From assembly GCF_022531965.1 (NCBI RefSeq), contig NZ_CP092831.1:1702001-1766000 (forward strand): 64,000 bases of DNA, given 5' to 3'. Both the position numbers and the translations under genes were made by a program. The notes under the pieces are model-generated. The model was not told where the DNA came from, did not search any database, and was given only the letters and a program-made list of their open reading frames with translations. The stretch comes from Paenibacillus peoriae (GTDB lineage: Bacteria; Bacillota; Bacilli; Paenibacillales; Paenibacillaceae). Shown here piece after piece: positions 9,056 to 18,822 of this stretch (position 1 is the stretch's first letter; every line of letters starts with the position of its first letter).

Positions 9056-9185
9056 CTTATCAAGAGCAGGTGGAGGGACTAGCCCGATGATACCCGGCAA
9101 CCGGCGATTTTAATCGCACGGTGCTAATTCTTGCAGGACGCGCGCTTTGTACAAAGAGCGTTGCCCTGACAGATGAGAGAGGCGC
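9056..9185 (+). ncRNA. SAM-I (S-box) riboswitch
   Basis: The hallmark S-box blocks are present in order: CTTATCAAGAG, GGTGGAGGGACT, CCCGATGATACCCGGCAACC, GGTGCTAATTC and the closing GACAGATGAGAG. High S-adenosylmethionine should stabilise this fold and permit the terminator just downstream, switching off metA and probably metI-metC. Confidence 0.96.
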
Positions 9186-9201
9186 ATATGGATACAAATA
9201 T

Positions 9202-9234
9202 GACCTTTCTCTAACCAGAGAAAGGTCTTTTTAT
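9202..9234 (+). terminator. Riboswitch-controlled terminator
   Basis: GACCTTTCTCT pairs perfectly with AGAGAAAGGTC, followed by TTTTTATTAT. It lies about 65 bp before metA and is the expression platform of the S-box. Confidence 0.93.
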
Positions 9235-9297
9235 TATATGCCCGGCATCTCAACAAGACGATTTTCGCAAAACTTACCGAACAAGGAGTGAGTTTAC

Positions 9298-10215
9298 ATG
9301 CCGATTAAAATCCCTGACACGCTACCTGCCAAGGAAGTGCTGGAGGGCGAAAATATTTTCGTAATGGATGAAAGCCTGGCTTATCATCAGGACATTCGTC
9401 CATTGCGTATCGCCATTTTGAATTTAATGCCTACAAAGGAAACGACGGAAACCCAACTGTTGCGCTTGGTCGGCAATACGCCGCTGCAAGTGGACGTCAC
9501 GCTGGTGCACATGAAGTCTCATGTATCCAAAAATACATCGCAAGAATATTTGAACATGTTCTATAAAACGTTTGACGAGATCAAGAACAGTCGTTTTGAC
9601 GGCATGGTCATTACAGGAGCCCCGGTTGAACAGCTTGAGTTTGAGGATGTGAACTACTGGGAGGAGATCCAACAAATCTTTGAGTGGACGAAAACGAATG
9701 TAACTTCGACCATGCATATCTGTTGGGCCTCACAGGCAGGCTTATACCATCATTTCAATGTCCCTAAATACGGGCTCGATTACAAATGCTTTGGCGTATT
9801 TCCACACACCGTGATTAAACCTAAAGTAAAATTGCTACGCGGCTTTGATGAACTGTTTTATGCTCCTCACTCCAGACATACGGAGGTTCGGCGGGAAGAT
9901 ATTGATCATATCGCCGAATTAGAAGTTTTATCCGAATCCGAGGAAGCTGGAGTGTATCTCGTAGCCACGCTTGACGGTAAACAAATTTTTGTAACTGGGC
10001 ATTCTGAATATGACCCGCTTTCACTGAAATGGGAATACGACCGCGATGTGGCCAAAGGAATGGATATTGAAGTTCCCAAAAATTATTTCCCAAATGATGA
10101 TCCTGAGCGCACACCGCCCTCAATCTGGCGGGCGCACGCCAATTTATTATTCTCGAATTGGCTGAACTATTATGTATACCAAGAAACACCTTACGATATC
10201 GGGCCCCAGATTTAA
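9298..10215 (+). CDS. metA: Homoserine O-acetyltransferase (MetA type)
   Basis: First committed step of methionine synthesis: acylation of homoserine. Of 305 residues, with the nucleophile Cys142 in HICWASQAG and the GHSEYD segment carrying the catalytic His and Glu. Residue 111, in GAPVEQ, is glutamate; in this family Glu111 goes with acetyl-CoA use while Gly111 goes with succinyl-CoA, so acetyl transfer is predicted. Strong AAGGAGTG site 9 bp before ATG. Transcription is controlled by the S-box upstream. Confidence 0.95.
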   Translation: MPIKIPDTLPAKEVLEGENIFVMDESLAYHQDIRPLRIAILNLMPTKETTETQLLRLVGNTPLQVDVTLVHMKSHVSKNTSQEYLNMFYKTFDEIKNSRFDGMVITGAPVEQLEFEDVNYWEEIQQIFEWTKTNVTSTMHICWASQAGLYHHFNVPKYGLDYKCFGVFPHTVIKPKVKLLRGFDELFYAPHSRHTEVRREDIDHIAELEVLSESEEAGVYLVATLDGKQIFVTGHSEYDPLSLKWEYDRDVAKGMDIEVPKNYFPNDDPERTPPSIWRAHANLLFSNWLNYYVYQETPYDIGPQI

Positions 10216-10277
10216 AAAAGGGGCTTGTAGTTTACCCTTGTACAGTACCACCTTGCAGTAGCGCAGCAGTATAGTCT

Positions 10278-10305
10278 TTGACATCCATTTTTGCAGGATT
10301 GGTTA
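10278..10305 (+). promoter_or_regulatory. Possible secondary promoter for metI-metC
   Basis: TTGACA followed 19 bp later by TTATAG between metA and metI. The spacing is long, so this is weak evidence. No second S-box lies here, so the pair may depend mainly on read-through from the metA leader. Confidence 0.3.
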
Positions 10306-10340
10306 TAGCACCCACTATGAAAGTTAACAGGAGGATTCAT

Positions 10341-11525
10341 ATGAGTGAGAAACAGTGGAAAATCGAAAGCAGATTGGCACAAATCGGTTCAGTAGAGGAG
10401 CCAGTAACCGGGGCTGTTAATTACCCGATTTACCAATCTACGGCGTTCCGCCATCCCCGTCTGGGTCAAAGCACAGGATTTGATTATATTCGGACGATCA
10501 ATCCCACGCGAAAGGTACTGGAAGAGGCTTCTGCTGCACTTGAATCGGGTGATGCAGGCTTTGCATGCAGCTCAGGTATGGCGGCGCTGCAAACGGTATT
10601 TGCATTGTTTGGACAGGGAGATCATCTCATAGTATCGCTGGATCTGTATGGCGGGACCTATCGTTTGCTGGAGCGTATTTTATCTAAATTTGGTGTAACA
10701 GCCAGTTATGTGGATACGAACGATCTTGAAGCACTCGAACAGTCATGTCGACCGAATACCAAAGCTGTATTCATAGAAACACCTACAAATCCGTTAATGA
10801 TGATTACTGATATTCGAGCGGTGGCTGAATGGGCATCACAACATCAGTTGCTTACCATTGTAGATAATACGCTGCTAACGCCATATTTCCAGCGACCATT
10901 GGAACTGGGCGCGGATATTGTGGTACATAGCGCAACCAAATATTTGGGCGGACACAACGATGTGCTGGCAGGGTTGATCGTAACCAAAGGCAAAGAGCTA
11001 TCAGCTGAAATTGCATTCCTGCACAATTCCATAGGGGCAGTGCTTTCCCCAAGCGATTGCTACCAGTTAATGAAGGGCATGAAGACGTTAGCGCTGCGTA
11101 TGGACCGGCACGAGCATAATGCAACAGTGCTGTCTAACTATTTACTGACGCATCCGGCTGTGGCGGAAGTATTTTATCCAGCTCTAGAAGGCCATCCAGG
11201 TCGTGAGATTCAAAATAAACAATCCAGCGGAAATACGGGTATCTTTTCCTTTAAAGTAAAGGATGCTCGTTATGTGGAACCTTTGCTTCGTCACATTAAG
11301 CTCATTGCGTTTGCGGAAAGTCTCGGCGGTGTGGAATCGTTAATGACCTATCCCGCTGTGCAGACACATGCGGACATACCAGCAGAAATTCGGGATGCAG
11401 TCGGGGTAGATGACAGGCTGTTGCGTTTCTCCGTAGGCATTGAGCATACAGACGACCTAATTGAAGATTTACGTTCGGCGTTGGAAGCGGCACGTCAAGA
11501 AGTAGAAGGAGGAGAGCTGCAATGA
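10341..11525 (+). CDS. metI: Cystathionine gamma-synthase / O-acetylhomoserine thiolyase
   Basis: PLP enzyme of the Cys/Met metabolism family, 394 residues, joining O-acetylhomoserine with cysteine (or sulfide). Family landmarks: the YPIYQSTAF segment, the SGMAA motif after GDAGFACS, and the PLP lysine in VVHSATKYLGGHND. The start is ATG 10341, set by AGGAGG at 10329-10334; the frame extends upstream without support. It overlaps metC by 4 bp, the same metI-metC order as in Bacillus subtilis. Confidence 0.92.
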   Translation: MSEKQWKIESRLAQIGSVEEPVTGAVNYPIYQSTAFRHPRLGQSTGFDYIRTINPTRKVLEEASAALESGDAGFACSSGMAALQTVFALFGQGDHLIVSLDLYGGTYRLLERILSKFGVTASYVDTNDLEALEQSCRPNTKAVFIETPTNPLMMITDIRAVAEWASQHQLLTIVDNTLLTPYFQRPLELGADIVVHSATKYLGGHNDVLAGLIVTKGKELSAEIAFLHNSIGAVLSPSDCYQLMKGMKTLALRMDRHEHNATVLSNYLLTHPAVAEVFYPALEGHPGREIQNKQSSGNTGIFSFKVKDARYVEPLLRHIKLIAFAESLGGVESLMTYPAVQTHADIPAEIRDAVGVDDRLLRFSVGIEHTDDLIEDLRSALEAARQEVEGGELQ

Positions 11526-12700
11526 TAGAGGATGCGAGGAGGATCGGGCAGGATCTGAACAAAGAGCGGAAGTTCGCTACCAAGCTGCTGCATTTTGGCT
11601 CTGAAATTGACAGCGTTACGGGGGCATCGAGCGTCCCGATCTATCAAGCTTCTACCTTCCACCATCACGATATTTTTAATCCTCCACAGCATGACTATAG
11701 CCGTTCAGGTAATCCGACACGACAAGCTTTGGAGGATTATATCGCTTTATTAGAAGGCGGGGCGTGCGGTTTTGCCTTTGCATCAGGTATGGCGGCCATC
11801 TCTACTACATTTATGCTCTTGTCTGCTGGAGATCATGTCATTGTTTCCGAGGACGTATATGGAGGAACATATCGACTGCTGACCTCCATTTTGAAACGGA
11901 TGAATATCGAAACGACCTTCGTCGACATGACGGACCTCAACCTTGTGAAAGAGGCGTTGCAGGAGAATACAAGGGCTGTATATATGGAAACTCCGTCCAA
12001 TCCGACACTCAAAATTACCGATGTGGCAGGAATAACTTCTTGGGCACAGGACAACGGGCTTTTAACGTTATTGGATAATACTTTTATGACACCTTATTAT
12101 CAACGTCCGATTGAGCAGGGAGTTGATATTGTATTGCACAGTGCGACCAAGTTTCTGGGCGGACACAGCGATGTGCTGGCAGGACTTGCGGTAGCACGTA
12201 CCGAATCGTTGGGAAGACAAATCAAGCAGCTCCAAAATGGACTGGGTACCGTGTTGGCTCCGCAGGAGTCATGGTTGCTCATGCGCGGTATGAAGACACT
12301 GGAGGCTCGTATGGCTCACAGCGAAAAGAGCGCAGCGAAGCTCGCTAACTGGCTGAACGAGCGCAACGACATTGAGGCGGTATACTACCCGGGTCTGGAG
12401 AATCATCCAGGGCGTGAAGTTCATGAGCGCCAATCCAGCGGTTATGGTGCAGTGATATCTTTTGATGTGGGTTCTGGTGAGCGTGCAAAAGAAGTCCTCA
12501 GTCGCGTACGTATTCCAATTGTAGCGGTGAGTCTGGGAGCTGTGGAAAGCATCTTGTCGTATCCGGCGATGATGTCACATGCGGCTATGCCCCATAGTGT
12601 ACGATTGGAGCGCGGGATTACGAACGGACTACTCCGTTTCTCCGTAGGTTTGGAGGATATTGACGACCTGATCAGTGATCTGGATGAGGCGCTGCGCTAG
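11522..12700 (+). CDS. metC: Cystathionine beta-lyase
   Basis: Second PLP enzyme of the pair, 392 residues, paralogous to its neighbour. It has the YSRSGNPTRQALE segment and the PLP lysine in VLHSATKFLGGHSD. It should cleave cystathionine to homocysteine, ammonia and pyruvate. Assignment between MetI and MetC rests on gene order and subfamily resemblance, since the two folds are nearly the same. The ATG overlaps the metI stop (ATGA) and has an AAGGAGG site. Confidence 0.9.
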   Translation: MIEDARRIGQDLNKERKFATKLLHFGSEIDSVTGASSVPIYQASTFHHHDIFNPPQHDYSRSGNPTRQALEDYIALLEGGACGFAFASGMAAISTTFMLLSAGDHVIVSEDVYGGTYRLLTSILKRMNIETTFVDMTDLNLVKEALQENTRAVYMETPSNPTLKITDVAGITSWAQDNGLLTLLDNTFMTPYYQRPIEQGVDIVLHSATKFLGGHSDVLAGLAVARTESLGRQIKQLQNGLGTVLAPQESWLLMRGMKTLEARMAHSEKSAAKLANWLNERNDIEAVYYPGLENHPGREVHERQSSGYGAVISFDVGSGERAKEVLSRVRIPIVAVSLGAVESILSYPAMMSHAAMPHSVRLERGITNGLLRFSVGLEDIDDLISDLDEALR

Positions 12701-12762
12701 AGCGTTAGCACATCCGCAGCATCTTTGTCGTTTTCACGCTGAGAGCAAATATGTACAGTACT

Positions 12763-12803
12763 AAACAGCAAGTTTCCAGTATTTCAGGAGGCTTGCTGTT
12801 TTC
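12763..12803 (+). terminator. Terminator of the met block
   Basis: AAACAGCAAG pairs with CTTGCTGTTT, followed by TTCTATAAAAT; the loop is about 19 bases. Confidence 0.7.
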
Positions 12804-13132
12804 TATAAAATAACATGAACGACAGTGTGAAAAAAGACACTTTTCAGTTCTGTTTTCTTATTTTTTGGCTATATGCAACGTTGAGATAAGCTTGGCAGTT
12901 GCCTGTTTTCCTAGGTGAAAAGCAGAAAGAAGCGGGAATAAGTATGGTTCCTTACCTAAAGATATGTTAGTATTATCATTAGGTTTTACTATGCTAAATA
13001 GCACAGACAACATACAAGGCTAGTCATGAACATACATTACGGCAGGGTTCGAACGCAGGTTTGTGAAAGCATTCTCGTTCATAAGTCCTGTCGTTCATTT
13101 CGTCGCCCTGTGACAGCGAAGGAGGATACACC
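12804..13132. other. Intergenic region before mqnC
   Basis: Presumably holds the mqnC promoter. A short inverted repeat ACCTAA/TTAGGT lies at 12955-12985 and an AAGGAGG site just before mqnC. No gene seen. Confidence 0.5.
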
Positions 13133-14266
13133 ATGAGTGTAATCGACCATATTTTAGATAAAGCCCTACGCGGCGAACGCCTGAATTTAGAGGATACCGT
13201 TGCTTTGTTCGAATCAGACGAGGTAGAAAAAATCGGTCATGCGGCGAATAAAGTCATGAATCGCATGCATCCCGATCCCGTTAAAACCTTCGTTATCGGA
13301 CGAAATATTAACTATACAAACGTGTGTGACGTATACTGTCGCTTCTGCGCTTTTTATCGTAGACCAGGTTCTGATGAAGGTTATGTTTTGCCGGATGAGG
13401 TGATCTTTCAGAAGATCAAGGAAACGCAGGAAGTAGGTGGCACCGAAATTCTAATGCAAGGCGGTGTGAACCCGAATCTGCCGTTCAGTTATTATACCGA
13501 TTTGCTGAAAGGTATCAAGGAGCGTTTTCCCGATATTACGATGCACTCCTTCTCGCCAGCTGAAATTCACAAAATGAAGGAGAAATCTGGTCTTTCTATG
13601 GAAGAAACAATCCGCGCCATTCATGAAGCTGGATTGGATTCGCTTCCGGGCGGAGGTGGAGAAATTTTGGATGACCGCACACGCCGCAAAATTAGCCGTC
13701 TCAAAGGCTCTTGGCGTGATTGGATGGATGTCATGCAAACGGCTCATAAGGTTGGGATGAACACGACTGCTACGATGGTTATTGGCTTTGGCGAGTTGAT
13801 GGAGGAGCGTGCGCTGCATTTGTTGCGTGTTCGTGATGCTCAGGACGAATGCATTGAAAACAAATATAATTCTGAAGGATTTTTGGCCTTTATTCCTTGG
13901 ACCTTCCAGCCAGACAATACCAACCTGAAGAAGGAACGTCAGACGCCGGAGGAATATCTGAAGACCGTTGCGATCAGTCGTCTTGTATTGGATAACATCA
14001 AGCATATTCAATCCTCATGGGTAACTATGGGACCTGAAATCGGTAAAAAATCGTTGTACTACGGTTGCGATGATTTTGGTAGCACCATGATTGAGGAAAA
14101 CGTAGTTTCCGCTGCAGGCGCAACGTATAAGGTTAACATTGAATCCATTTTACAGTTGATCCGCGAGACGGGTCACATTCCGGCACAGCGTAATACCCGT
14201 TATGATATTATTCGTACTTTTGACAGTGCCAGCAGTATTGAACATGATTTTATCATGCAGAATTAA
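13133..14266 (+). CDS. mqnC: Cyclic dehypoxanthine futalosine synthase
   Basis: Radical SAM enzyme of the futalosine route to menaquinone, 377 residues. The cluster-binding motif is Cys65-x3-Cys69-x2-Cys72 in CDVYCRFC. The GGTEILMQGGVNP and LPGGGGEI segments are typical of MqnC and related CofG/CofH proteins. The family is known to cyclise dehypoxanthine futalosine. No other mqn gene is in the window, so the pathway genes are scattered or elsewhere. Confidence 0.92.
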   Translation: MSVIDHILDKALRGERLNLEDTVALFESDEVEKIGHAANKVMNRMHPDPVKTFVIGRNINYTNVCDVYCRFCAFYRRPGSDEGYVLPDEVIFQKIKETQEVGGTEILMQGGVNPNLPFSYYTDLLKGIKERFPDITMHSFSPAEIHKMKEKSGLSMEETIRAIHEAGLDSLPGGGGEILDDRTRRKISRLKGSWRDWMDVMQTAHKVGMNTTATMVIGFGELMEERALHLLRVRDAQDECIENKYNSEGFLAFIPWTFQPDNTNLKKERQTPEEYLKTVAISRLVLDNIKHIQSSWVTMGPEIGKKSLYYGCDDFGSTMIEENVVSAAGATYKVNIESILQLIRETGHIPAQRNTRYDIIRTFDSASSIEHDFIMQN

Positions 14267-14291
14267 TATCCGTTAATATAGTGTTCATTAC

Positions 14292-14348
14292 AAAACGCCT
14301 ATCTGTACTAATCGTTATACATAGATTAGTGCAGATAAGCGTTTTTTT
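14292..14348. terminator. Long-stem terminator between mqnC and the YitT gene
   Basis: AAAACGC...ACTAATC pairs with GATTAGT...GCGTTTTTTT over about 20 bp. It can serve both convergent genes. Confidence 0.9.
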
Positions 14349-14362
14349 GATGTGTTACTTTG

Positions 14363-15238
14363 CTATGCTTTCCATCGTTTCATATACATGATCTCAGCTT
14401 GCGGGTCTGCCATTTGGATGACTGCCTTAAAGCGCTGCAAATCCAACAGATGAACGCTGTAAACGATGACCATTTGTTCTTTTTTATCCTCAGATTCGCT
14501 TTTGATCTTGCCCTCTATCTGGGCAGAGCCTTCAACAGGCGTGCTGTGTATACGCAACCTGCGATATATAGCATCCTCGACGGTTGGCTGCTTCTTGCTG
14601 ACAACACAAACCATACGCGTCAGACCGGTAAACATCAGCCGGGTCGTTTCGTAGGCGGCGAGGCAGGATAAGGCTGAATATAGAGCTGGCTCCCAGCCTA
14701 GCACAAAGCCAGCTGTAATGAGCAGCAGACCGTTACATAGCATAACAATCTGTATTAACGGAATCTTGCGGTGTGTTAGCAACAATGTGGATGGACGGCC
14801 ATCGCCTGGTTCGTTAAGTCCTAGTGAATCAAGCAGACCACCGTGACGAGCTGCCAGTCCTGCGCCAAGACCGATACAGATTCCGCCGCCCAAAGCACAT
14901 ACGACCGGATGGCCGCTCACTGCCGGAAAAGGCGAAAGAATGATGGCTGAGCCTGAAAAGGCGAACAAGCCGGGTAGTGCACGGAGCAGCATGGGTTTGT
15001 GAGTGGATAAAGAATACAGCAGCATGAGTGGCAAGTTCAAAACGAATAGCAATAACCCAAAATGCTCTTGTGTATAAAGCGACATGAGTCTGGAGATCCC
15101 CGTGACGCCTCCAGCGATCATATCATGCGGATGCAAAAACAATTCCAGACCGACGGATGCCGTAATTCCGCCAATCACCGTATAAAAGACAGGGAACCTG
15201 CTCGCATCTTCTGAAGCGGGCTTCACAAGCCGCCTCAT
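14363..15238 (-). CDS. YitT-family membrane protein
   Basis: Protein of 291 residues with about five or six hydrophobic segments in the first 200 residues (GGITASVGLELFLHP, GLLLFVLNLPLMLLY and others) and a soluble C-terminal domain of the DUF2179 type (about residues 205-290). The function of this family is not known. The ATG has no ribosome-binding site of its own; it overlaps the stop codon of an 11-codon upstream ORF that does, so translation is probably coupled. Confidence 0.8.
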   Translation of the reverse strand: MRRLVKPASEDASRFPVFYTVIGGITASVGLELFLHPHDMIAGGVTGISRLMSLYTQEHFGLLLFVLNLPLMLLYSLSTHKPMLLRALPGLFAFSGSAIILSPFPAVSGHPVVCALGGGICIGLGAGLAARHGGLLDSLGLNEPGDGRPSTLLLTHRKIPLIQIVMLCNGLLLITAGFVLGWEPALYSALSCLAAYETTRLMFTGLTRMVCVVSKKQPTVEDAIYRRLRIHSTPVEGSAQIEGKIKSESEDKKEQMVIVYSVHLLDLQRFKAVIQMADPQAEIMYMKRWKA

Positions 15239-15270
15239 AGAGTTTCGGCATGTTTAATAGCGTGCGGCAT
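15235..15270 (-). CDS. 11-codon upstream ORF coupled to YitT gene
   Basis: Reads MPHAIKHAETL. Its ATG follows GGAGGGAAGG with a short spacing, and its TGA overlaps the YitT start codon as ATGA. The arrangement is that of a leader peptide delivering ribosomes to the next gene. Alternatively the YitT protein begins elsewhere and this is chance. Confidence 0.45.
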   Translation of the reverse strand: MPHAIKHAETL

Positions 15271-15309
15271 AGCCTTCCCTCCTATGGATTGTCGTATCCA
15301 GCTTTACAG

Positions 15310-16536
15310 TTACGCCGAGTTACTTTCTTCTTTTCGTAGGCGGGGGTCCTTGAACTTGAATATTTTGTTTAACATATTAAAAATAGGTTTTGACTGCTTT
15401 GTGAGAAGTGGTCCAAGAATGGCCAGTATGAGTACATAGATGGCTGCAAAAGGTTGAACAATATCAAGTAAACCACCTTCTTTACCCAAGTTGGCCATGA
15501 TAATCGAAAATTCACCCCGTGCCACAATGGTCAGGCCGATATTTGCTGACGCTTTGGGAGATAAGGAGGCCGTACGCCCAGCCAACATTCCTGCCCAAAT
15601 GTTCCCAAATAACGTGAGAACGACTGCTGCCAGCGCAAGCCATATCGCGTTTCCTCCTAGGGACAGTGGATCAATGGATAGCCCAAAGCTGAAAAAGAAC
15701 AGAGCGCCAAAGAAATCGCGGAAAGGAACAATTAAATGCTCGATCCGTTTGGCATGTTCCGTTTCGGCCAGTACGAGACCGACTAACAGGGCGCCGATAG
15801 CTTCCGCCACATGAATCGTTTCCGAAAAACCAGCCACCAGAAACAGGGAGCCGAAAACAACAAGTCCGAATACCTCATTGGAGCGAATACGGAGAATCCG
15901 ATTTAACAGAGGGACGGCCTTACGACCGATAATAATGACTGCAAGCATAAAGCCAAGCGCGATTAGCGCTGATAGCAGTACACCCCCGAGCGAGGATGAA
16001 TCGCTAAGAACCAATCCGGAGAGGATGGAGATGTATACGGCGAGGAAAACATCCTCGAACATAATAATGCCCAAAATCATTTCAGTTTCAGCATTGGCAG
16101 TCCGCTTGAGATCTACCAGCACCTTCGCAGCAATAGCACTGGATGATATGGTTGTAATTCCGGCGATAACCAGTGTTTCTGCTACAGGAAAGCCGCTCAG
16201 GAAGCCAAGAGCCAGCCCCAGTGTGAAATTGATGCCAATATAAATGGTGCCACCCACGGCAATGGAGCGGCCTGATTTAATTAACCGACCTACTGAAAAC
16301 TCCAGACCCAAGTAGAAGAGAAGAAACAGCACTCCGATTCTTCCCATAAAATCAATAAAAGGGGCGCTTTCGATAAAGCGAAAATCAAAATGCCATAGCT
16401 CCATCGCATGCGGTCCAACTGCCATTCCGATCAGGATATAAAAAGGGATGACCGAGAAGCGCAGTTTGGAGGAAATAAGTCCGGCTGCAGCGATGAGAGC
16501 AATAGCCAATCCAACCTCAAATACCAGATGATCCAT
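15310..16536 (-). CDS. khtU: K+/H+ antiporter, CPA2 family membrane subunit
   Basis: Protein of 408 residues made of about twelve membrane segments, resembling the Na+/H+ exchanger domain of the KefB/KhtU group, without the C-terminal RCK domain found in KefB. It sits 4 bp downstream of khtT, which supplies the regulatory domain. In Bacillus subtilis KhtTU exports K+ (and NH4+) at alkaline pH; the same role is inferred here. Confidence 0.88.
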   Translation of the reverse strand: MDHLVFEVGLAIALIAAAGLISSKLRFSVIPFYILIGMAVGPHAMELWHFDFRFIESAPFIDFMGRIGVLFLLFYLGLEFSVGRLIKSGRSIAVGGTIYIGINFTLGLALGFLSGFPVAETLVIAGITTISSSAIAAKVLVDLKRTANAETEMILGIIMFEDVFLAVYISILSGLVLSDSSSLGGVLLSALIALGFMLAVIIIGRKAVPLLNRILRIRSNEVFGLVVFGSLFLVAGFSETIHVAEAIGALLVGLVLAETEHAKRIEHLIVPFRDFFGALFFFSFGLSIDPLSLGGNAIWLALAAVVLTLFGNIWAGMLAGRTASLSPKASANIGLTIVARGEFSIIMANLGKEGGLLDIVQPFAAIYVLILAILGPLLTKQSKPIFNMLNKIFKFKDPRLRKEESNSA

Positions 16537-16540
16537 CCAA

Positions 16541-17035
16541 TCACCCGCTTCCGTTCATAAGGATTTGTTTAAAGCGTTTTTGCTGATCGCGTTCCCCAAC
16601 AACAACTACAATGGCATCATCGTTAATAATCACTTCAGGACCAGGATTTACATATTTCATTCCCTTTTTCTCCACAATGGCAATAACAGTGGCTCCCGAA
16701 TTTTGTCTAATATCCAGCTCACCGATGGATTTGCCAACACTTGCATAGTGAGATTCCACTCTATACCATTCGATAATAAAATCGTCAAACGTCATTTCTA
16801 CACTTTCAAGCTGTTTCGGCTTATATGTCATACCCCCGATGATGGAGGCTACCAATCGTGCTTCCTGATCATTCAGGGTTGTCATAGAAATACTTTGTTC
16901 CAAATCCTCGTAATCAAAGTGATACAACTCACGCCTGCCATCATCATGAATAATAATGACAATTCGGTCGCCACTCTCTGCATCTATTCGATACTTAATC
17001 CCGATTCCTGGCAAAATAGACTCTCGAATATCCAT
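16541..17035 (-). CDS. khtT: Antiporter regulatory subunit with TrkA-C domain
   Basis: Soluble protein of 164 residues. The last 80 or so residues form a TrkA-C (RCK-C) domain (SIGELDIRQNSGATVIAIV ... DDAIVVVVG), the ligand-sensing unit that gates KhtU. The N-terminal half resembles the KhtT N-domain. The ATG has an AGGAGG site. First gene of the khtT-khtU pair; no khtS-like gene is evident upstream. Confidence 0.85.
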   Translation of the reverse strand: MDIRESILPGIGIKYRIDAESGDRIVIIIHDDGRRELYHFDYEDLEQSISMTTLNDQEARLVASIIGGMTYKPKQLESVEMTFDDFIIEWYRVESHYASVGKSIGELDIRQNSGATVIAIVEKKGMKYVNPGPEVIINDDAIVVVVGERDQQKRFKQILMNGSG

Positions 17036-17243
17036 TTGTAAAGCCTCCTGTACGATACGTTATTTAAATGAATGGTATGGGAAATAAATCACATGCTTTG
17101 GGAGTGACATGAAAACTTTCTTTTTGTATTAAATTTTATAAATTAACATAGAAAACCTGATAAATATACTTAACGTATTACACTTATTGGGAACGGTTAA
17201 CAAATAGACATGCAAATGTAGTGATGTGCATGCTTAAGGGAGG

Positions 17244-17639
17244 TTAAGCCACATAACTAGAGGTAAATTTGATGGGGAACAAGTACAATTGCTTCTTTAG
17301 TTTGCAAATGACAGGAATAAAAGGCAGACGTAGTTTAGGGATGCTCAATAGCAGCACAAACGCCATCAAAATGACAAAGGGAAGTGATTTGGCCGCAGCG
17401 ATCACCAGATGAAGTAAAGGGGAGGATTTGCGTATAGCTGGTTTGGGATGGTGCTCCAGACCGTGAGAATCGGTTTCTAACGAGGAAACATCAGCATGAG
17501 ACAGGAGAGAAGATCCCGCAGTAAACTGAAGGGATTGAGTAGTGTCTTCCGCATGAAACGTCACAGGAAGGGACAAAATCTGAACGAGGCTCAATATGAC
17601 GATCATGAATGTACGCAGCATGTTCAGCATCGTTGACAT
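17244..17639 (-). CDS. Small membrane protein of unknown function
   Basis: Protein of 131 residues with an N-terminal signal-like hydrophobic stretch (about residues 4-23, ending near FHAED), a polar middle, and a second strongly hydrophobic segment (about 78-98). The C-terminus is basic. I do not recognise it. The frame opens at 17669, but GGAGGAG just before ATG 17639 supports the shorter form. Confidence 0.55.
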   Translation of the reverse strand: MSTMLNMLRTFMIVILSLVQILSLPVTFHAEDTTQSLQFTAGSSLLSHADVSSLETDSHGLEHHPKPAIRKSSPLLHLVIAAAKSLPFVILMAFVLLLSIPKLRLPFIPVICKLKKQLYLFPIKFTSSYVA

Positions 17640-17879
17640 CTTATCTCCTCCCTCTTGTGAAAAATTCATATTAATTTAACCTTAACATACCCCACCCTAA
17701 ATATTCAAACGTCTTTCGTTTTTTTCCTATACCACAGTAATTGTTTATAACACGCCAACCGGCTTTTTGAAACCTGATCATCCTCTTTTGACTATGTCTT
17801 TCTGTTTCCAGTCGTTCACTTCGTATAACCCTTCAGAGGCCGCCATATACTGAAAGCAGTGATCGAAAGGAGTGAGCCA

Positions 17880-18761
17880 ATGGAACTGTTTACAGTGTGG
17901 ACCAATACAGACGGAGATCAGGAACCCGACCGGTTTTACGAAGTGGTCAAAAGTAGAACAAAGGGACTACATATGTCACGGCGCGGATTTCGATTCACTT
18001 TCAGACAGCTGGACAACAAAGTGGCATGGACCTGCAAGGGCACAGAAAGCAATTCGGCGTTTGAAAGCTTTCTCCCCTGTGTATACAGCATCATGTCTTC
18101 GGCAATAGCGGATTATATTATCGAGGTCAAGGAGTGGGGGCTGCTTAATCTCATTCTCACCAAAGCCTGTTCGCTGCTGGAGAAAGAGGATACAGAGCAA
18201 ATTCGCAGTATGATTCGTTCACTGTTAAACGATGATGGCCCGAGAGGTCGTTTGAAGCGTCATGGTAAGCTGACCACTCTCCTGGAGAAGGATTTTAAGG
18301 AGCTTCGTGTGATCAATTTGGAAGGACTGATTCAATTTAGGCTCCATGCGTATAAAAAAGAGCTTGAAGAAATCGTCGACTATGCCATGGAAGAATTCTG
18401 GGCAGATCGGCAATACGAAGAATTTATGGGGTTGCTTAAATATTTTGTTTTTTTTCAGGAAAGCAAAGTTCCGCTCGTACACGTACTTCACCAAGGCGGA
18501 CATAATTTTACGATTCTGGATAGTGCCATGGTGCCGATACCGACTCCCGATGCAGATGACATCATTGTCGAGATGCCAGGCATTGAACTGGAAATGGAGG
18601 TCGAGGATCGAATCGTGAGCACCCTTATTTCGATTTCTCCTGCTTCCATTATATTGCATACAGACGATGAGCACACCCCCATAGTGCGGACACTCCTGCA
18701 TATTTTTGAAGATAAAGTGAAGCTGAGCAGATTTTATCCAGGTCAGGATGTTCAAAAATAA
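17880..18761 (+). CDS. ytxC: Sporulation-associated protein YtxC
   Basis: Protein of 293 residues matching the YtxC family, found in endospore formers and of unknown biochemical function. It is soluble, with a charged alpha-helical middle (KLTTLLEKDFKELRVINLEG) and no catalytic motif that I can see. The frame extends 7 codons upstream, but the AAAGGAGTG site directly before ATG 17880 sets the start. The next gene encodes a secreted 3D-domain protein. Confidence 0.8.
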   Translation: MELFTVWTNTDGDQEPDRFYEVVKSRTKGLHMSRRGFRFTFRQLDNKVAWTCKGTESNSAFESFLPCVYSIMSSAIADYIIEVKEWGLLNLILTKACSLLEKEDTEQIRSMIRSLLNDDGPRGRLKRHGKLTTLLEKDFKELRVINLEGLIQFRLHAYKKELEEIVDYAMEEFWADRQYEEFMGLLKYFVFFQESKVPLVHVLHQGGHNFTILDSAMVPIPTPDADDIIVEMPGIELEMEVEDRIVSTLISISPASIILHTDDEHTPIVRTLLHIFEDKVKLSRFYPGQDVQK

Positions 18762-18822
18762 TAATCTGTTCGTATAAACCAATGGATTTCTGGAAAGCCT
18801 TTGCCTCAAGGGGAGGTTTTTT

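Noticed and set aside
10216..10340. Second S-box before metI
   Set aside because: None of the conserved S-box blocks occurs in this gap.
16565..17041. 158-codon frame antisense to khtT
   Set aside because: It mirrors khtT codon structure, has no ribosome-binding site and no protein-like motifs.
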